Shown in pieces: positions 8,530 to 18,100 of a stretch of 64,000 bases of DNA. Each line of letters starts with the position of its first letter. Within the stretch, counting starts at the first letter, position 1. The stretch is from positions 58,149 to 122,148 of the forward strand of contig JAITUU010000029.1 in assembly GCA_031286165.1 (NCBI GenBank). Direction: 5' to 3'. The notes beneath the pieces were generated by a model. The model made no database searches, was not told the DNA's origin, and saw only the letters and a list, made by a program, of their open reading frames with translations. The translations under genes and the position numbers were made by a program. The stretch is from Bacteroidales bacterium (GTDB taxonomy: Bacteria > Bacteroidota > Bacteroidia > Bacteroidales > UBA1715).

Positions 8530-11322
8530 TTAATGCGCCTCTAACCAATTAGTACCCACGCCAATATCGGCAGTGAGCGGAACCGATAGTTGAACTGCTT
8601 GTTCCATTCCTTCGGCTATAATTTTTTTCATCACATCGACTTCCGATTTCGGCACCGAAAAATTCAACTCATCGTGTACCTGCATTATAAGTTTTGCCTG
8701 CACCTTGTGTTCCTTCATTGCTTTGTGAATGCGAATCATAGCCAATTTCATAATATCGGCAGCCGTACCCTGAATGGGTGCGTTTATGGCATTTCGCTCG
8801 GCAAATCCGCGCACGGTGGCATTTTGCGAATAAATATCGGGCAAATATCGCCGTCTGCCGAAAAGCGTTTCCACATAACCCTGCGCACGCGCTTTTTCTA
8901 TTTGCGTGTTCATAAATTCCTTAATTTTAGGATAACTCGCAAAATAGCCATCTATTAAAAACTGTGCTTCTTTGCGCGAAATATCCAATCCCTGCGCCAG
9001 CCCAAAAGCACTCGAACCGTAACTAATAGCAAAATTCGCCGTTTTTGCCTGACGGCGTTGTTCGGGAGTTACCGCCGAAAGGTCGCAGGAAAATATTTTT
9101 GCGGCGGTAGCCGTGTGAATATCTTCGCCATTCACAAAAGCAGAAATAAAGTGTTCATCGCCGCTCATAGCAGCAATCACGCGCAATTCTATTTGCGAAT
9201 AATCGGCAGAAATAAACACCGAATCGTTATCAAACGGAATAAACGCCTTACGAATTTCGCGCCCGTTGGCAGTGCGCACCGGTATATTTTGCAAATTCGG
9301 ATTGGTAGAACTCAGCCGCCCGGTAGCCACCACCGTTTGATTGAACGATGCGTGGATTCGCCCTGTTTTCGGGTCAATCAACTGCGGCAAGGCATCTACG
9401 TATGTAGAAAGCAGTTTTTTCAATTCTCGAAATTCCAAAATCGCATCTACTATGGGATGCGTATGTTTTAGTTTTGTCAATATTTCCTCACCGGTAGCGT
9501 ACTGTTGCGTTTTGGTTTTCTTCGCTTTATCTACCAACTGCAATTTATCGAACAAAATGTCGCCCAACTGCTTTGGCGATGCTATATTAAAGGTTTCTCC
9601 GGCAAGTTCATATATTTTTTGCTCAATTTCTGCCACTTGTGCTTTCAGTTGCACCGAATATTCTTCAAGTGCTTGCGTATTGATTCTCACGCCATTGCGC
9701 TCCATAGCTTCAAGCACTTCTATCAGTGGAAGTTCTATGGTTTCGAGCAATTCCAACTGATTTTTTTCTTGCAAACCCTCTTTCACAATAGGGTAGAGTT
9801 GATAGGTAATATCGGCATCTTCACCGGAATATTCGGTGGCTTCATTCGGCGGCACGCTGCGGAAGGATTTTTGCAAGGCTCCTTTTTTTCCTATCAATCG
9901 CTCTATGGGCATCATTTCGTAGTGCAAATAACTTTCTGCCAGCGATTCGAGTTTATGTCTTCCTTCCGGTTGAAGCACGTAATGTGCTATCATAGTGTCG
10001 AATAACGGATATGAAATTTCTATACCGTAATTTCTAAGTACTGCGCAATCGTATTTCGCATTATGCGCAATTTTTATGGATTTCGACAAAAATACCGGCG
10101 CAAATTTTTGCACGAGCGCACGTGTTTCGTCTTGATTTGCCGGGAAAGGCACATAAAACGCCTTAGATTTTTCCCACGAAAATGAAATTCCGCACAATTC
10201 CGCTTGCAGCGCATTGATAGACGTAGTTTCAGTATCAAAACAAAATGTCGATTGTTCCAATAAATCGTCTATTAATTTCTGCGTTTGTGCTTGATTATCA
10301 ACTAATACATAGTAGTGATGTGTAGTTTCTATGGTATTGAACGAAGAAACATACTGTGTTTCAGTATTTTGTTCCGGTTCGGCAAACAAATCAAGTTGCG
10401 CCGCAGGACTTACCGCTCGTTTCGGTCGCTCCAAAGGCATACCCGCCGCAGAACTATTAATATTATTCAGCATATTGCGAAATTCCAATTCAGCAAACTT
10501 TTCCTGCAAATAATTCGCATTAACGTCTTGTTTTTCAAAATTATACGAATTGAAATCAATAGGCACATCTACTTTAATAGTTGCAAGCACTTTACTCAAT
10601 AGAACATCGTCTTTATACTGCACCAAATTTTCTTTTTGTTTTCCTTTCAGTTCGCTAATGTGGGCATACATTCCTTCAATGCTACCATACTGCGCTATGA
10701 GTGCTTTTGCGGTTTTTTCTCCTATGCCCGGAGCACCGGGTATATTGTCGGACGCATCGCCCCACAATCCAAGAACATCAATTACTTGCAGCGGATTACC
10801 TACACTAAATTTTTCATTAACATCAGCAATTCCCAGAATTTCAATACCATTACCAAAACTTCGCGGACGATAAATGTAAATATGCTCTTCCACCAACTGA
10901 AAATAATCCTTATCGGGCGTAACCATATACACATCGAAATCCTGCTTTGCTGCCTGCTTTGCCAGCGTTCCTATCACATCGTCAGCCTCGTAGCCCTCTA
11001 TTTGAATTACGGGAATATTCATACCCTTCAAAATTTCCATCACATGAGGAATAGACGCCTTCAAATCTTCGGGCGTTTCTTGGCGATGTGCCTTATATTC
11101 CTCATAAAGTTTATTGCGAAATGTGCCGCCTTTGGGGTCGAACGCCACGCCTATATGCGTAGGTTTTTGATTACGAATAATTTCGTTAATAGCATTGGTA
11201 AATCCAAAAATTCCCGAAGTGTTCACCCCTTTGGAATTGATGCGTGGATTTTTTATGAATGCGTAGTACGAACGGTACAACATGGCGTGCCCGTCTATCA
11301 AAAAAAGTTTTTTTTCTCTCAC
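8530..11322 (-). CDS. polA: DNA polymerase I
   Basis: This full three-domain Pol I has about 930 residues. The 5' nuclease domain is at the N-terminus (LFLIDGHAMLYRSYYAF, YEADDVIGTLA, WGDASDNIPGAPGIGEKTA). The proofreading 3'-5' exonuclease retains its acids (FDTETTS near residue 365, HNAKYD, EDADITYQL). The polymerase domain carries motif A DYSQIELRV, motif B RRQAKTANFAISYG and motif C VHDE. I favour the GTG at 11322, which gives MREKKLFLIDGH as in other PolA proteins. A TTG at 11331 would add three residues. It acts in Okazaki fragment maturation and repair. It lies downstream of ruvC on the same strand. Confidence 0.96.
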   Translation of the reverse strand: MREKKLFLIDGHAMLYRSYYAFIKNPRINSKGVNTSGIFGFTNAINEIIRNQKPTHIGVAFDPKGGTFRNKLYEEYKAHRQETPEDLKASIPHVMEILKGMNIPVIQIEGYEADDVIGTLAKQAAKQDFDVYMVTPDKDYFQLVEEHIYIYRPRSFGNGIEILGIADVNEKFSVGNPLQVIDVLGLWGDASDNIPGAPGIGEKTAKALIAQYGSIEGMYAHISELKGKQKENLVQYKDDVLLSKVLATIKVDVPIDFNSYNFEKQDVNANYLQEKFAELEFRNMLNNINSSAAGMPLERPKRAVSPAAQLDLFAEPEQNTETQYVSSFNTIETTHHYYVLVDNQAQTQKLIDDLLEQSTFCFDTETTSINALQAELCGISFSWEKSKAFYVPFPANQDETRALVQKFAPVFLSKSIKIAHNAKYDCAVLRNYGIEISYPLFDTMIAHYVLQPEGRHKLESLAESYLHYEMMPIERLIGKKGALQKSFRSVPPNEATEYSGEDADITYQLYPIVKEGLQEKNQLELLETIELPLIEVLEAMERNGVRINTQALEEYSVQLKAQVAEIEQKIYELAGETFNIASPKQLGDILFDKLQLVDKAKKTKTQQYATGEEILTKLKHTHPIVDAILEFRELKKLLSTYVDALPQLIDPKTGRIHASFNQTVVATGRLSSTNPNLQNIPVRTANGREIRKAFIPFDNDSVFISADYSQIELRVIAAMSGDEHFISAFVNGEDIHTATAAKIFSCDLSAVTPEQRRQAKTANFAISYGSSAFGLAQGLDISRKEAQFLIDGYFASYPKIKEFMNTQIEKARAQGYVETLFGRRRYLPDIYSQNATVRGFAERNAINAPIQGTAADIMKLAMIRIHKAMKEHKVQAKLIMQVHDELNFSVPKSEVDVMKKIIAEGMEQAVQLSVPLTADIGVGTNWLEAH

Positions 11323-11365
11323 AGTGCTCAATGTATGATTTTGGTAAAAATACGATTTTTCACCC

Positions 11366-11920
11366 TTACTTTTTCACCCTATTCGGATTTTTTTCAATAA
11401 AATTTTTCCACGAATTACCGCCTTTCGCAGCGCAGGCAAAGGGATTTTGCGATTCGTAGTGATGACACAAAGCCACCGCCACTGCATCGGTAGCGTCCAA
11501 AAAATCGGGCATTTCGTCTATCTTCAAAAGTTTGGAAATCATAGTTGCCACCTGCTCTTTCGATGCCGCACCCGAACCGGTAATCGACATTTTTACTTTT
11601 CGCGGTGCGTATTCGCTTATGGGCATTTCGTGGTTCAGCCCCACCGCCATAGCCACGCCCTGCGCACGCCCAAGTTTAAGCATCGACTGCACATTTTTTC
11701 CAAAAAACGGTGCTTCCAAAGCCATTTCATCGGGGCAAAATTCTTTGATAATGCTATCGAGGCGCGTGTAAATTTTTTGTAATTTCAAATAATGGTCTTC
11801 AAATTTCGAGAGATTGACCACGCCCAAGGTGAGCAATTCCACCGATTTACCCGAAATTTTGAGCAAACCGTAGCCCAAAATAGTGGTTCCAGGGTCAATT
11901 CCTAAAATTATTTTTTCCAT
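11366..11920 (-). CDS. ruvC: Holliday junction resolvase RuvC
   Basis: RuvC cuts Holliday junctions with RuvAB. The 184-residue protein shows the RNase H-like acidic residues: Asp in ILGIDPGTTILGYG, Glu in MALEAPFFGKN, and the Asp pair in FLDATDAVAVALCHH. The ATG overlaps the thrC stop by one base (TAATG), so it is translationally coupled to thrC. ruvA and ruvB are not in the window. Confidence 0.95.
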   Translation of the reverse strand: MEKIILGIDPGTTILGYGLLKISGKSVELLTLGVVNLSKFEDHYLKLQKIYTRLDSIIKEFCPDEMALEAPFFGKNVQSMLKLGRAQGVAMAVGLNHEMPISEYAPRKVKMSITGSGAASKEQVATMISKLLKIDEMPDFLDATDAVAVALCHHYESQNPFACAAKGGNSWKNFIEKNPNRVKK

Positions 11921-13278
11921 TACAAGTTTTTGAGCAAATACGCTTTAAACGCGGTGTAATTCCCTGCTATATTGTCATATTTTTCGGGTTTTTCCTCTAT
12001 TCCTTGCAAACTTGCAGGCAATTCGGGGTCTATGCCTATGTTTTCTCTGATTGCATCGGGAAATTTTGCCGGATGAGCAGTTTCAAGCGACACAATTAAT
12101 TCATTTTCAAACGATTGCAAGGTTGAAATATAATCTTCCACACACTTCCAACCCACAGCACCGTGTGGTTCCAGCATTACGTTATACTTGTTCCACGCAG
12201 TTTTTATGGTTTCTTTGGTTTCTTCATCGCTCACGCTGATTGCAAAAAAATCACGATTCATTGCCGCAAAATCAGGCTGTTTCAAAAGATTTCCTTTTTC
12301 GTCCATATTGCCGCCGTAGAGTTCCACCAAACGCGCCAAATTGCTGGGGTGCCCCACATTCATGGCACTCGAAAGGCAGTCTATCGAAGGTTCTATTTTA
12401 GAATATTTCTGCGTTTTCAGCATACGTTCAAATTCATTGTTGGCATTGCTGGCTATCAAAATTTTCCCTACCGGCAAACCCATTTCGCGAGCAATTACGC
12501 AACCCATCATGTCGCCAAAATTGCCCGAAGGAATACAAAACGTTATGTTCTCCGGAAATTTTGCCAAGCGCGAATACGCATAGAAATAATACACCGCTTG
12601 GGGAATAAGCCGCCCTATGTTGATAGAATTTGCGCTGGTAAGTTGCAAATACGCAAGGTCTTTATCGGAAAATGCCTCTTTCACCATTGCTTGCGCGTCA
12701 TCGAATTTTCCATCTATGGCAAGTACGTGAATATTTTTCTGCAAGGTGGTCATTTGCTTGCGCTGACGCGGTGTAACCTCATCTTTTGGAAATAAAATTG
12801 CCACGCGAATAGTGGGTAAATCGTAAAACGCATGAGCAACGGCACTGCCCGTATCGCCCGAAGTAGCGGTTAAAATCAATTTATGCTCGCCTTTTTGATT
12901 CAAAAAATACTGCATCAACCGCCCCATTGCTCTGCCGGCAAAATCTTTGAACGAAGCCGTAGGTCCTTGGTCTAAACGCATAATGTATTTTTTGCCATAC
13001 ACCTGTTCGAGCGGAATATCGAAATTATAGGCATCTTCGCAGAGTACTTTCAAAGTTTCGGCAGGAATATCGCCGGCGAAAAATTTACTAAATACTGCGT
13101 ATGCTATTTCCGCGTAGGTTTTTGTGCTGAACTCTCGAATTTCTTCTTCGGCAAACGTGGGAATGTGTTCGGGCATATACAAACCTTTGTCGGGAGCCAA
13201 ACCTTGCAACAAGGCTTCGCCAAAATTCACGGGTGCCGCGCTGTGATTGGTAGAATAAAATTGAACTGATTGAGCCAT
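11920..13278 (-). CDS. thrC: Threonine synthase
   Basis: Threonine synthase is a PLP enzyme that converts O-phosphohomoserine to threonine. Family blocks are QGLAPDKGLYMPEHIP at the N-terminus, the PLP lysine in GPTASFKDFAGRAMGRL, ILTATSGDTGSAVAHAF and CIPSGNFGDMMGCV. The start is placed at the ATG at 13278 (MAQSVQFYSTN), giving 452 residues. A longer frame to 13305 would run through a TATTTTTG promoter box at 13303-13310. Other threonine pathway genes are not adjacent. The order thrC-ruvC-polA on one strand suggests a transcription unit. Confidence 0.95.
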   Translation of the reverse strand: MAQSVQFYSTNHSAAPVNFGEALLQGLAPDKGLYMPEHIPTFAEEEIREFSTKTYAEIAYAVFSKFFAGDIPAETLKVLCEDAYNFDIPLEQVYGKKYIMRLDQGPTASFKDFAGRAMGRLMQYFLNQKGEHKLILTATSGDTGSAVAHAFYDLPTIRVAILFPKDEVTPRQRKQMTTLQKNIHVLAIDGKFDDAQAMVKEAFSDKDLAYLQLTSANSINIGRLIPQAVYYFYAYSRLAKFPENITFCIPSGNFGDMMGCVIAREMGLPVGKILIASNANNEFERMLKTQKYSKIEPSIDCLSSAMNVGHPSNLARLVELYGGNMDEKGNLLKQPDFAAMNRDFFAISVSDEETKETIKTAWNKYNVMLEPHGAVGWKCVEDYISTLQSFENELIVSLETAHPAKFPDAIRENIGIDPELPASLQGIEEKPEKYDNIAGNYTAFKAYLLKNL

Positions 13279-13384
13279 TTTTGTACGTTTTTTTGTTTTG
13301 CACAAAAATACAATTTAATTGTTAATTAGTAATTGTTAATTATTACTTATTCGTTCTCAATTCTCAATTTTTCAACTCTCAGTT

Positions 13385-14305
13385 TTAGTGCACTCCTCTA
13401 CTCACCGAAAAGCGCGTTACATTTATGAGCCTAAGAGTTATGTTCGATTCATTTGCCCACATTTCGAGGGTGTAGCCCGATTGATTGGGTTCGGATTCCG
13501 GAAGACTCACAATAAATAGTGCAAGAGTTACCACACCGGCAGGATTACTCAGAGAAGCACTCGTGGCGCAAGAAAACACATTGTTTTGCATTCTTGCAAG
13601 AATAGGCGCAGCCGTGCCGGCACCGGAAGTTACGCGGGTATATTCAAAAGTCAATCGCCAAATTTGCAATTGCCCTTCCACAGGATTGGGCAAAAACGTA
13701 CTCACAGGAGTACTCAATGTTATGGGATTTTGCACACTATCATATACTTGCGCGGTATTTACCACAAACGCAGCATCGTTCCATTGGTTGGCTATATCGT
13801 TTTGCGGCCACGGCATTCGTTTATCAAATACTAATCCACTACCGTATGTTATATATCCCTTTGAACCTACCGGTATCTCTCCGCCACTTTGGTTTCCTCC
13901 CCATGTAATGGTAGGTTGTGTGTATGCCTGCCCGTTTGTTGTTTGCACTGCGGGAGTAGTACTTGCGGTAATTGTTACCGTACCTTCATTAGGCACATAG
14001 TGCGCCGGATTGGTGCTGCCGGGGCAAAAATATTCCATAGTAACCCACTGCGAGCCATTGTAGTATTGCATTACTTTTTGTGCGCTATTATAAATCATCA
14101 TGCCCTCCACCGGCGTGGTTACATTGGCAGCAGGTGCCGCATTGCGCGGAAGCAGTACTGCCGAAGTATCACTCACCACGTCCAATGCCGCCTGCGGAGT
14201 TTTGGTATTTATGCCTATTTGCGCCTGCGCTGCCATACTCACGCACACACAGAGCATTGCTGCGCAAACCTTCAACATCCCATATTTGTTTTCTTCTCGG
14301 TGCAT
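13385..14305 (-). CDS. Exported protein of unknown function with 'IGINTKTPQAALDV' N-terminus
   Basis: This 306-residue protein has a signal peptide (about residues 10-29, LKVCAAMLCVCVSMAAQAQ). The next part, IGINTKTPQAALDVVSDTSA, is a common opening in exported Bacteroidota proteins that resemble tail-fibre or trimeric surface proteins. The rest is Thr/Ser/Gly rich and probably beta-structured (GQLQIWRLTFEYTRVTSG). No T9SS sorting domain is obvious at the C-terminus. ATG codons at 14305 and 14278 are both possible starts. It precedes, on the same strand, two T9SS-type proteins, which suggests a cell-surface gene block. Function unknown. Confidence 0.75.
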   Translation of the reverse strand: MHREENKYGMLKVCAAMLCVCVSMAAQAQIGINTKTPQAALDVVSDTSAVLLPRNAAPAANVTTPVEGMMIYNSAQKVMQYYNGSQWVTMEYFCPGSTNPAHYVPNEGTVTITASTTPAVQTTNGQAYTQPTITWGGNQSGGEIPVGSKGYITYGSGLVFDKRMPWPQNDIANQWNDAAFVVNTAQVYDSVQNPITLSTPVSTFLPNPVEGQLQIWRLTFEYTRVTSGAGTAAPILARMQNNVFSCATSASLSNPAGVVTLALFIVSLPESEPNQSGYTLEMWANESNITLRLINVTRFSVSRGVH

Positions 14306-14438
14306 TATAACTATATTTCTACGTTTTTATACATAGGTAAAAATAGCATATATTTCCGTATCAATCACAAAAGTACACTATGAAAAACTCGCCGTAGCAA
14401 TATGAATTTAGTCATACATTCCGAATAACTGAGAACTA

Positions 14439-15092
14439 TTATCTCGACAAATACAGTTTTTTCGTTTGCACAATACCATTGTGTTTCAGTTCTGCCACAT
14501 AAATAGAGGGCGAAAGATTGAGGTTATCAATTTCAATTTGATTGAATCCCTCCTCGGCAGTGCCGCTGAGTGCGGCTATGCGGTTGCCGTGCAGGTCGTA
14601 CACAGCAAATGAATATACCGAAACGGTATCGGAATAAAAATCGGCAACAATGCTGTGATAGCCTATGGTGTAAATTTGATAGGCAAACTGGCAATTCGTG
14701 GCTATCACCTCAAATTCCTGCGAAACACCATCGTTATCGGTTTGCGAAAGGCGGTAATAAGTGGTTTGTTCATCGTTTATGGCATCTTGATAAACATAGT
14801 TTTGAATTTGCGAAGACGTTCCGGCACCATCTATTTGGGCAATCGTGGCAAAACTTACGCCATCGAAACTGCGTTCGAGCGTAAAATAATCGTTACGGGT
14901 TTCGGTGGCAGTTTGCCAGCGCAGTGTATTCACGGTGGGAGCACAGTCCACAGTCCATAGTGTGAGTTCTATAGGCAGCAGAGAAGGTTTTTCAAGTCCG
15001 CCGAGTTCTGTCCAATCCGCTTGCGCCTGCGCGTTCACACTCAGTATAAGGAGTGCGAGTGCGGTATATATATATGTTATTATTGATTTCAT
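14439..15092 (-). CDS. Small T9SS-sorted exported protein
   Basis: The ATG at 15092 gives 217 residues starting with a signal peptide (MKSIITYIYTALALLILSVN, then AQAQ). A longer GTG start at 15122 would overlap the stop of the upstream gene and spoil the signal peptide. The middle matches the usual Bacteroidota segment before a sorting domain (LRWQTATETRNDYFTLERS, YYRLSQTDNDG). The last 70 residues look like a type A sorting domain: FAVYDLHGNRIAAL, then IYVAELKHNGIVQTKKLYLS. Export by T9SS to the cell surface is therefore inferred. It starts 23 bases after the stop of the 1457-residue protein and is probably in one operon with it. Confidence 0.82.
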   Translation of the reverse strand: MKSIITYIYTALALLILSVNAQAQADWTELGGLEKPSLLPIELTLWTVDCAPTVNTLRWQTATETRNDYFTLERSFDGVSFATIAQIDGAGTSSQIQNYVYQDAINDEQTTYYRLSQTDNDGVSQEFEVIATNCQFAYQIYTIGYHSIVADFYSDTVSVYSFAVYDLHGNRIAALSGTAEEGFNQIEIDNLNLSPSIYVAELKHNGIVQTKKLYLSR

Positions 15093-15115
15093 GACTTTTG
15101 CATTTTTACTATTTT

Positions 15116-18100
15116 TTACCACATAATTTTTTCGGTAGCGCGTTCTTTACCGGCGTGCACGGTAATTACATACACACCTTTTCCCAATTTCGGCTGCCAG
15201 CGATACGAATGAGCATGTATATCGCCCACTTGGAAAATTACTCGCCCAAACATATCACACACCTGCACATCGTCTATATCGGTAAGCAACGAAGTAATAC
15301 AGAAGGTATTTTCTTCGCGAGTAATACGAATACTATTTTGCGCCGCAATTTGTTCTTCCACTGTTCCAAAGTCATAATTATCCTCGTTGCTGAACACTAC
15401 ATACAATCTACCTTCCAAATTCTCTTGTTTTGCTTTTTGAAACAAAAAATTGCTTTCCTGTTTCAAATCATAGCGTTTTTGCTCTTTAACATCGTGCAAA
15501 TACACGTAGCGATAGGCATAAAAACTACCCAAATCGCTTGTGGAAAGTTCAAAGTTTCCGATTTGGGTAGTTTTTATGCCCAAAGGAATTACTTTCAAGG
15601 TTTCGTTTTTTTGCACGGCGTTAATTTCTATTGCCCTATGCGATGCTATACTATAAATTTCGGGTGTGGCATCGTTATACGAAAAAAGTTTATACACATC
15701 TTCATTACTACTATACGTATCTCGTGCAGAATCACATGCGGCAATAATAGCCGTAGTTTGCACTCCCGCCATATTGAGACGAAGTTTCAGTATATCAGTA
15801 TGTATGGTTTTTAGCCCCATGGCGGTAGACATGGCGGTAGACATGGCGGTAGTAAAATTCAAGGCAAGAGAATCATCACTCGCTGCCGTAGTTTCCACAA
15901 AAAATGCCTGCATAGGAGGAATATAGCCGCCTATGCTAACATCGCTGCCGGTGCTCATATTATCGAAACCGCTCCACTGCGGCGATGCCGACTGCCCACT
16001 CACTATGTGGGTGTAAAAAGTCGTACCGTCCCACACGCGGTAGTAGGGTTGTATGACTCCGCTATTGGCACTATAAAAGGCATCGAAATCCAAATGCGAC
16101 ATAAAAGGATTGCCCACAATGCGCGTACTGCCCGAACCACCCACTTTGAGTGAAAAACTGCCGGTACTACCATTGTAACCCAAACTCGCCTGCTCGAAAA
16201 TAAAGCGATAGCGGCTATCGCGCAGCACAATAGGATTTACTTTGAAGGTATCCACTGTTACAGATGCTTTGTAATTGGTAGTTGCCGGAAAACTTCGCTG
16301 ACTTTTGTAATACGGTGTCCACACGGCTTCTTGAGTGGTGCTTCCGGGCGTAGTGAGCACGTAGGCTACACTGTCGGTAGTAGTGTAGTCGGCATTCCAT
16401 TGACTAATATTTGCTTTTTGCATACTGCCTCTGTATAAGGTAAACGGAGCATATTTTGCAGAAAGCACACTATCGGTAATCCACTCGCCGGTACTTTTAT
16501 AATGATAGGCGTATGGTGCTTCCACGTATGATTTGGCTATGGTGCTATCGTAAGGCACGCCAAGTCCGTCCATCAATTTTCTATCGCCGTAGGCGGTAGA
16601 GGCAGTGTAAATTCTGGGGAAGAAAAAGGTAGAATCGCCTTGCCCGCGAGATTGCGAATTGGCAAACACAGTGCCACCGCCGCCGGTAAGTACTATATTG
16701 GAAATAAATCCCTGCCCGGCATGGAGGGGTTCCTGCAAAGCGGCAAAGAGTTTTGAAAAACTTCCGAACACTGCCCCCGTTTCACCATCGGGATTGGCAA
16801 GCGTACCGGTAGCACTATAGCCCAAGTCGAAATAACTCATGTACGATTCTATTTCGGAAAGTGCCGAGGTATTGTCCCAATTCATGTCGGGGTGATAATC
16901 GGCAGAATACATATATTTGAGTGGTGCAGAAAGTGCCGTCCATTTATTGGTAGAAGAATTTCCAAATCGTGGCGGTTTATACTCCACGTAGGCAGCGTGG
17001 TAGGTTAGGTTTTGAATAGCACCCACGCTTGCACCCGATTCAAATACTATATCGTTACACGCATCGTTGGGTTGCAATATGGGAAAATTCGCTATGGTAA
17101 CGGTGGTGGTATCGTAGGTTACAATACCGCTATCGTTGGAAACTGCACTCAAATTTTGCATAACTCCGCTCGGAATTACCACATCGGTACACCACGTAGG
17201 GTAAGAAGCACTAATACCATCGGGGCTCCAATTATTCGGGTCCTTCCATAGGGTAGATGAAGAACCATTCCACGTGGCGATACCCGGACACACCAACACC
17301 TGCGCGGTGGCAAGAATAGGGTCTTCGGTTTCATCGCCCAAATACGGTGGAATATTCACTTGCGGACGATTCAAAATACCTTTTTTGCGCAGTTGATAGG
17401 AGTGCGTACCACCATTTTTTTCCAAAAATTCAAAAATAATTTTTCCGCCGTCCACAGGGTTATCGGTGCGCACCACATCTATGCGAAGGGTTTGAACCAT
17501 AGACGCACTTCCATACTGTAAATTTCCGGAAGTAGAAATATCATCTATTTGTGTGTCGTAATCATTTCCATCTACTATATAGTAATGCGAGGCTACATAA
17601 TCATTCATATACCACGTGCTATTCACGCCATAGAGAGTACTTGCATCGGGCACGGTGGGGTATTTTATTACATCGCCGCTATTGATAGTAATTGCACTGC
17701 CTTTGTACGTACCGGTGGGAGGATATTTTATATTGGAAGGCTGCAACGATGAGTAGGTATAAATAAAATCGTTTGCCAAAAACTGCGGCACATCGAACAC
17801 CAAACGCACCGGATAGCCGGCACACGATGTTACTGCGGTGTGGGTAATACGGGTAAGTACTATATCTATCGTAGCAGTATCGCTCATGTTGGTTATGGTA
17901 TCGGTAGCCTTATATTTTAATTCAAAATTGGCAATACCTCCTTTGCCATACGCCGGATACGAAGGGTCGCCCACAAAACTCAAATCTCCGGTTGCCTGAA
18001 TACTGAGTACTCCAACCTCTTTTTGATTATTATCAATTATTACCACTTTTTGACCCGGATAATATACTCCCACCGAAGGGTCTATACCAAGTCCGCTCAC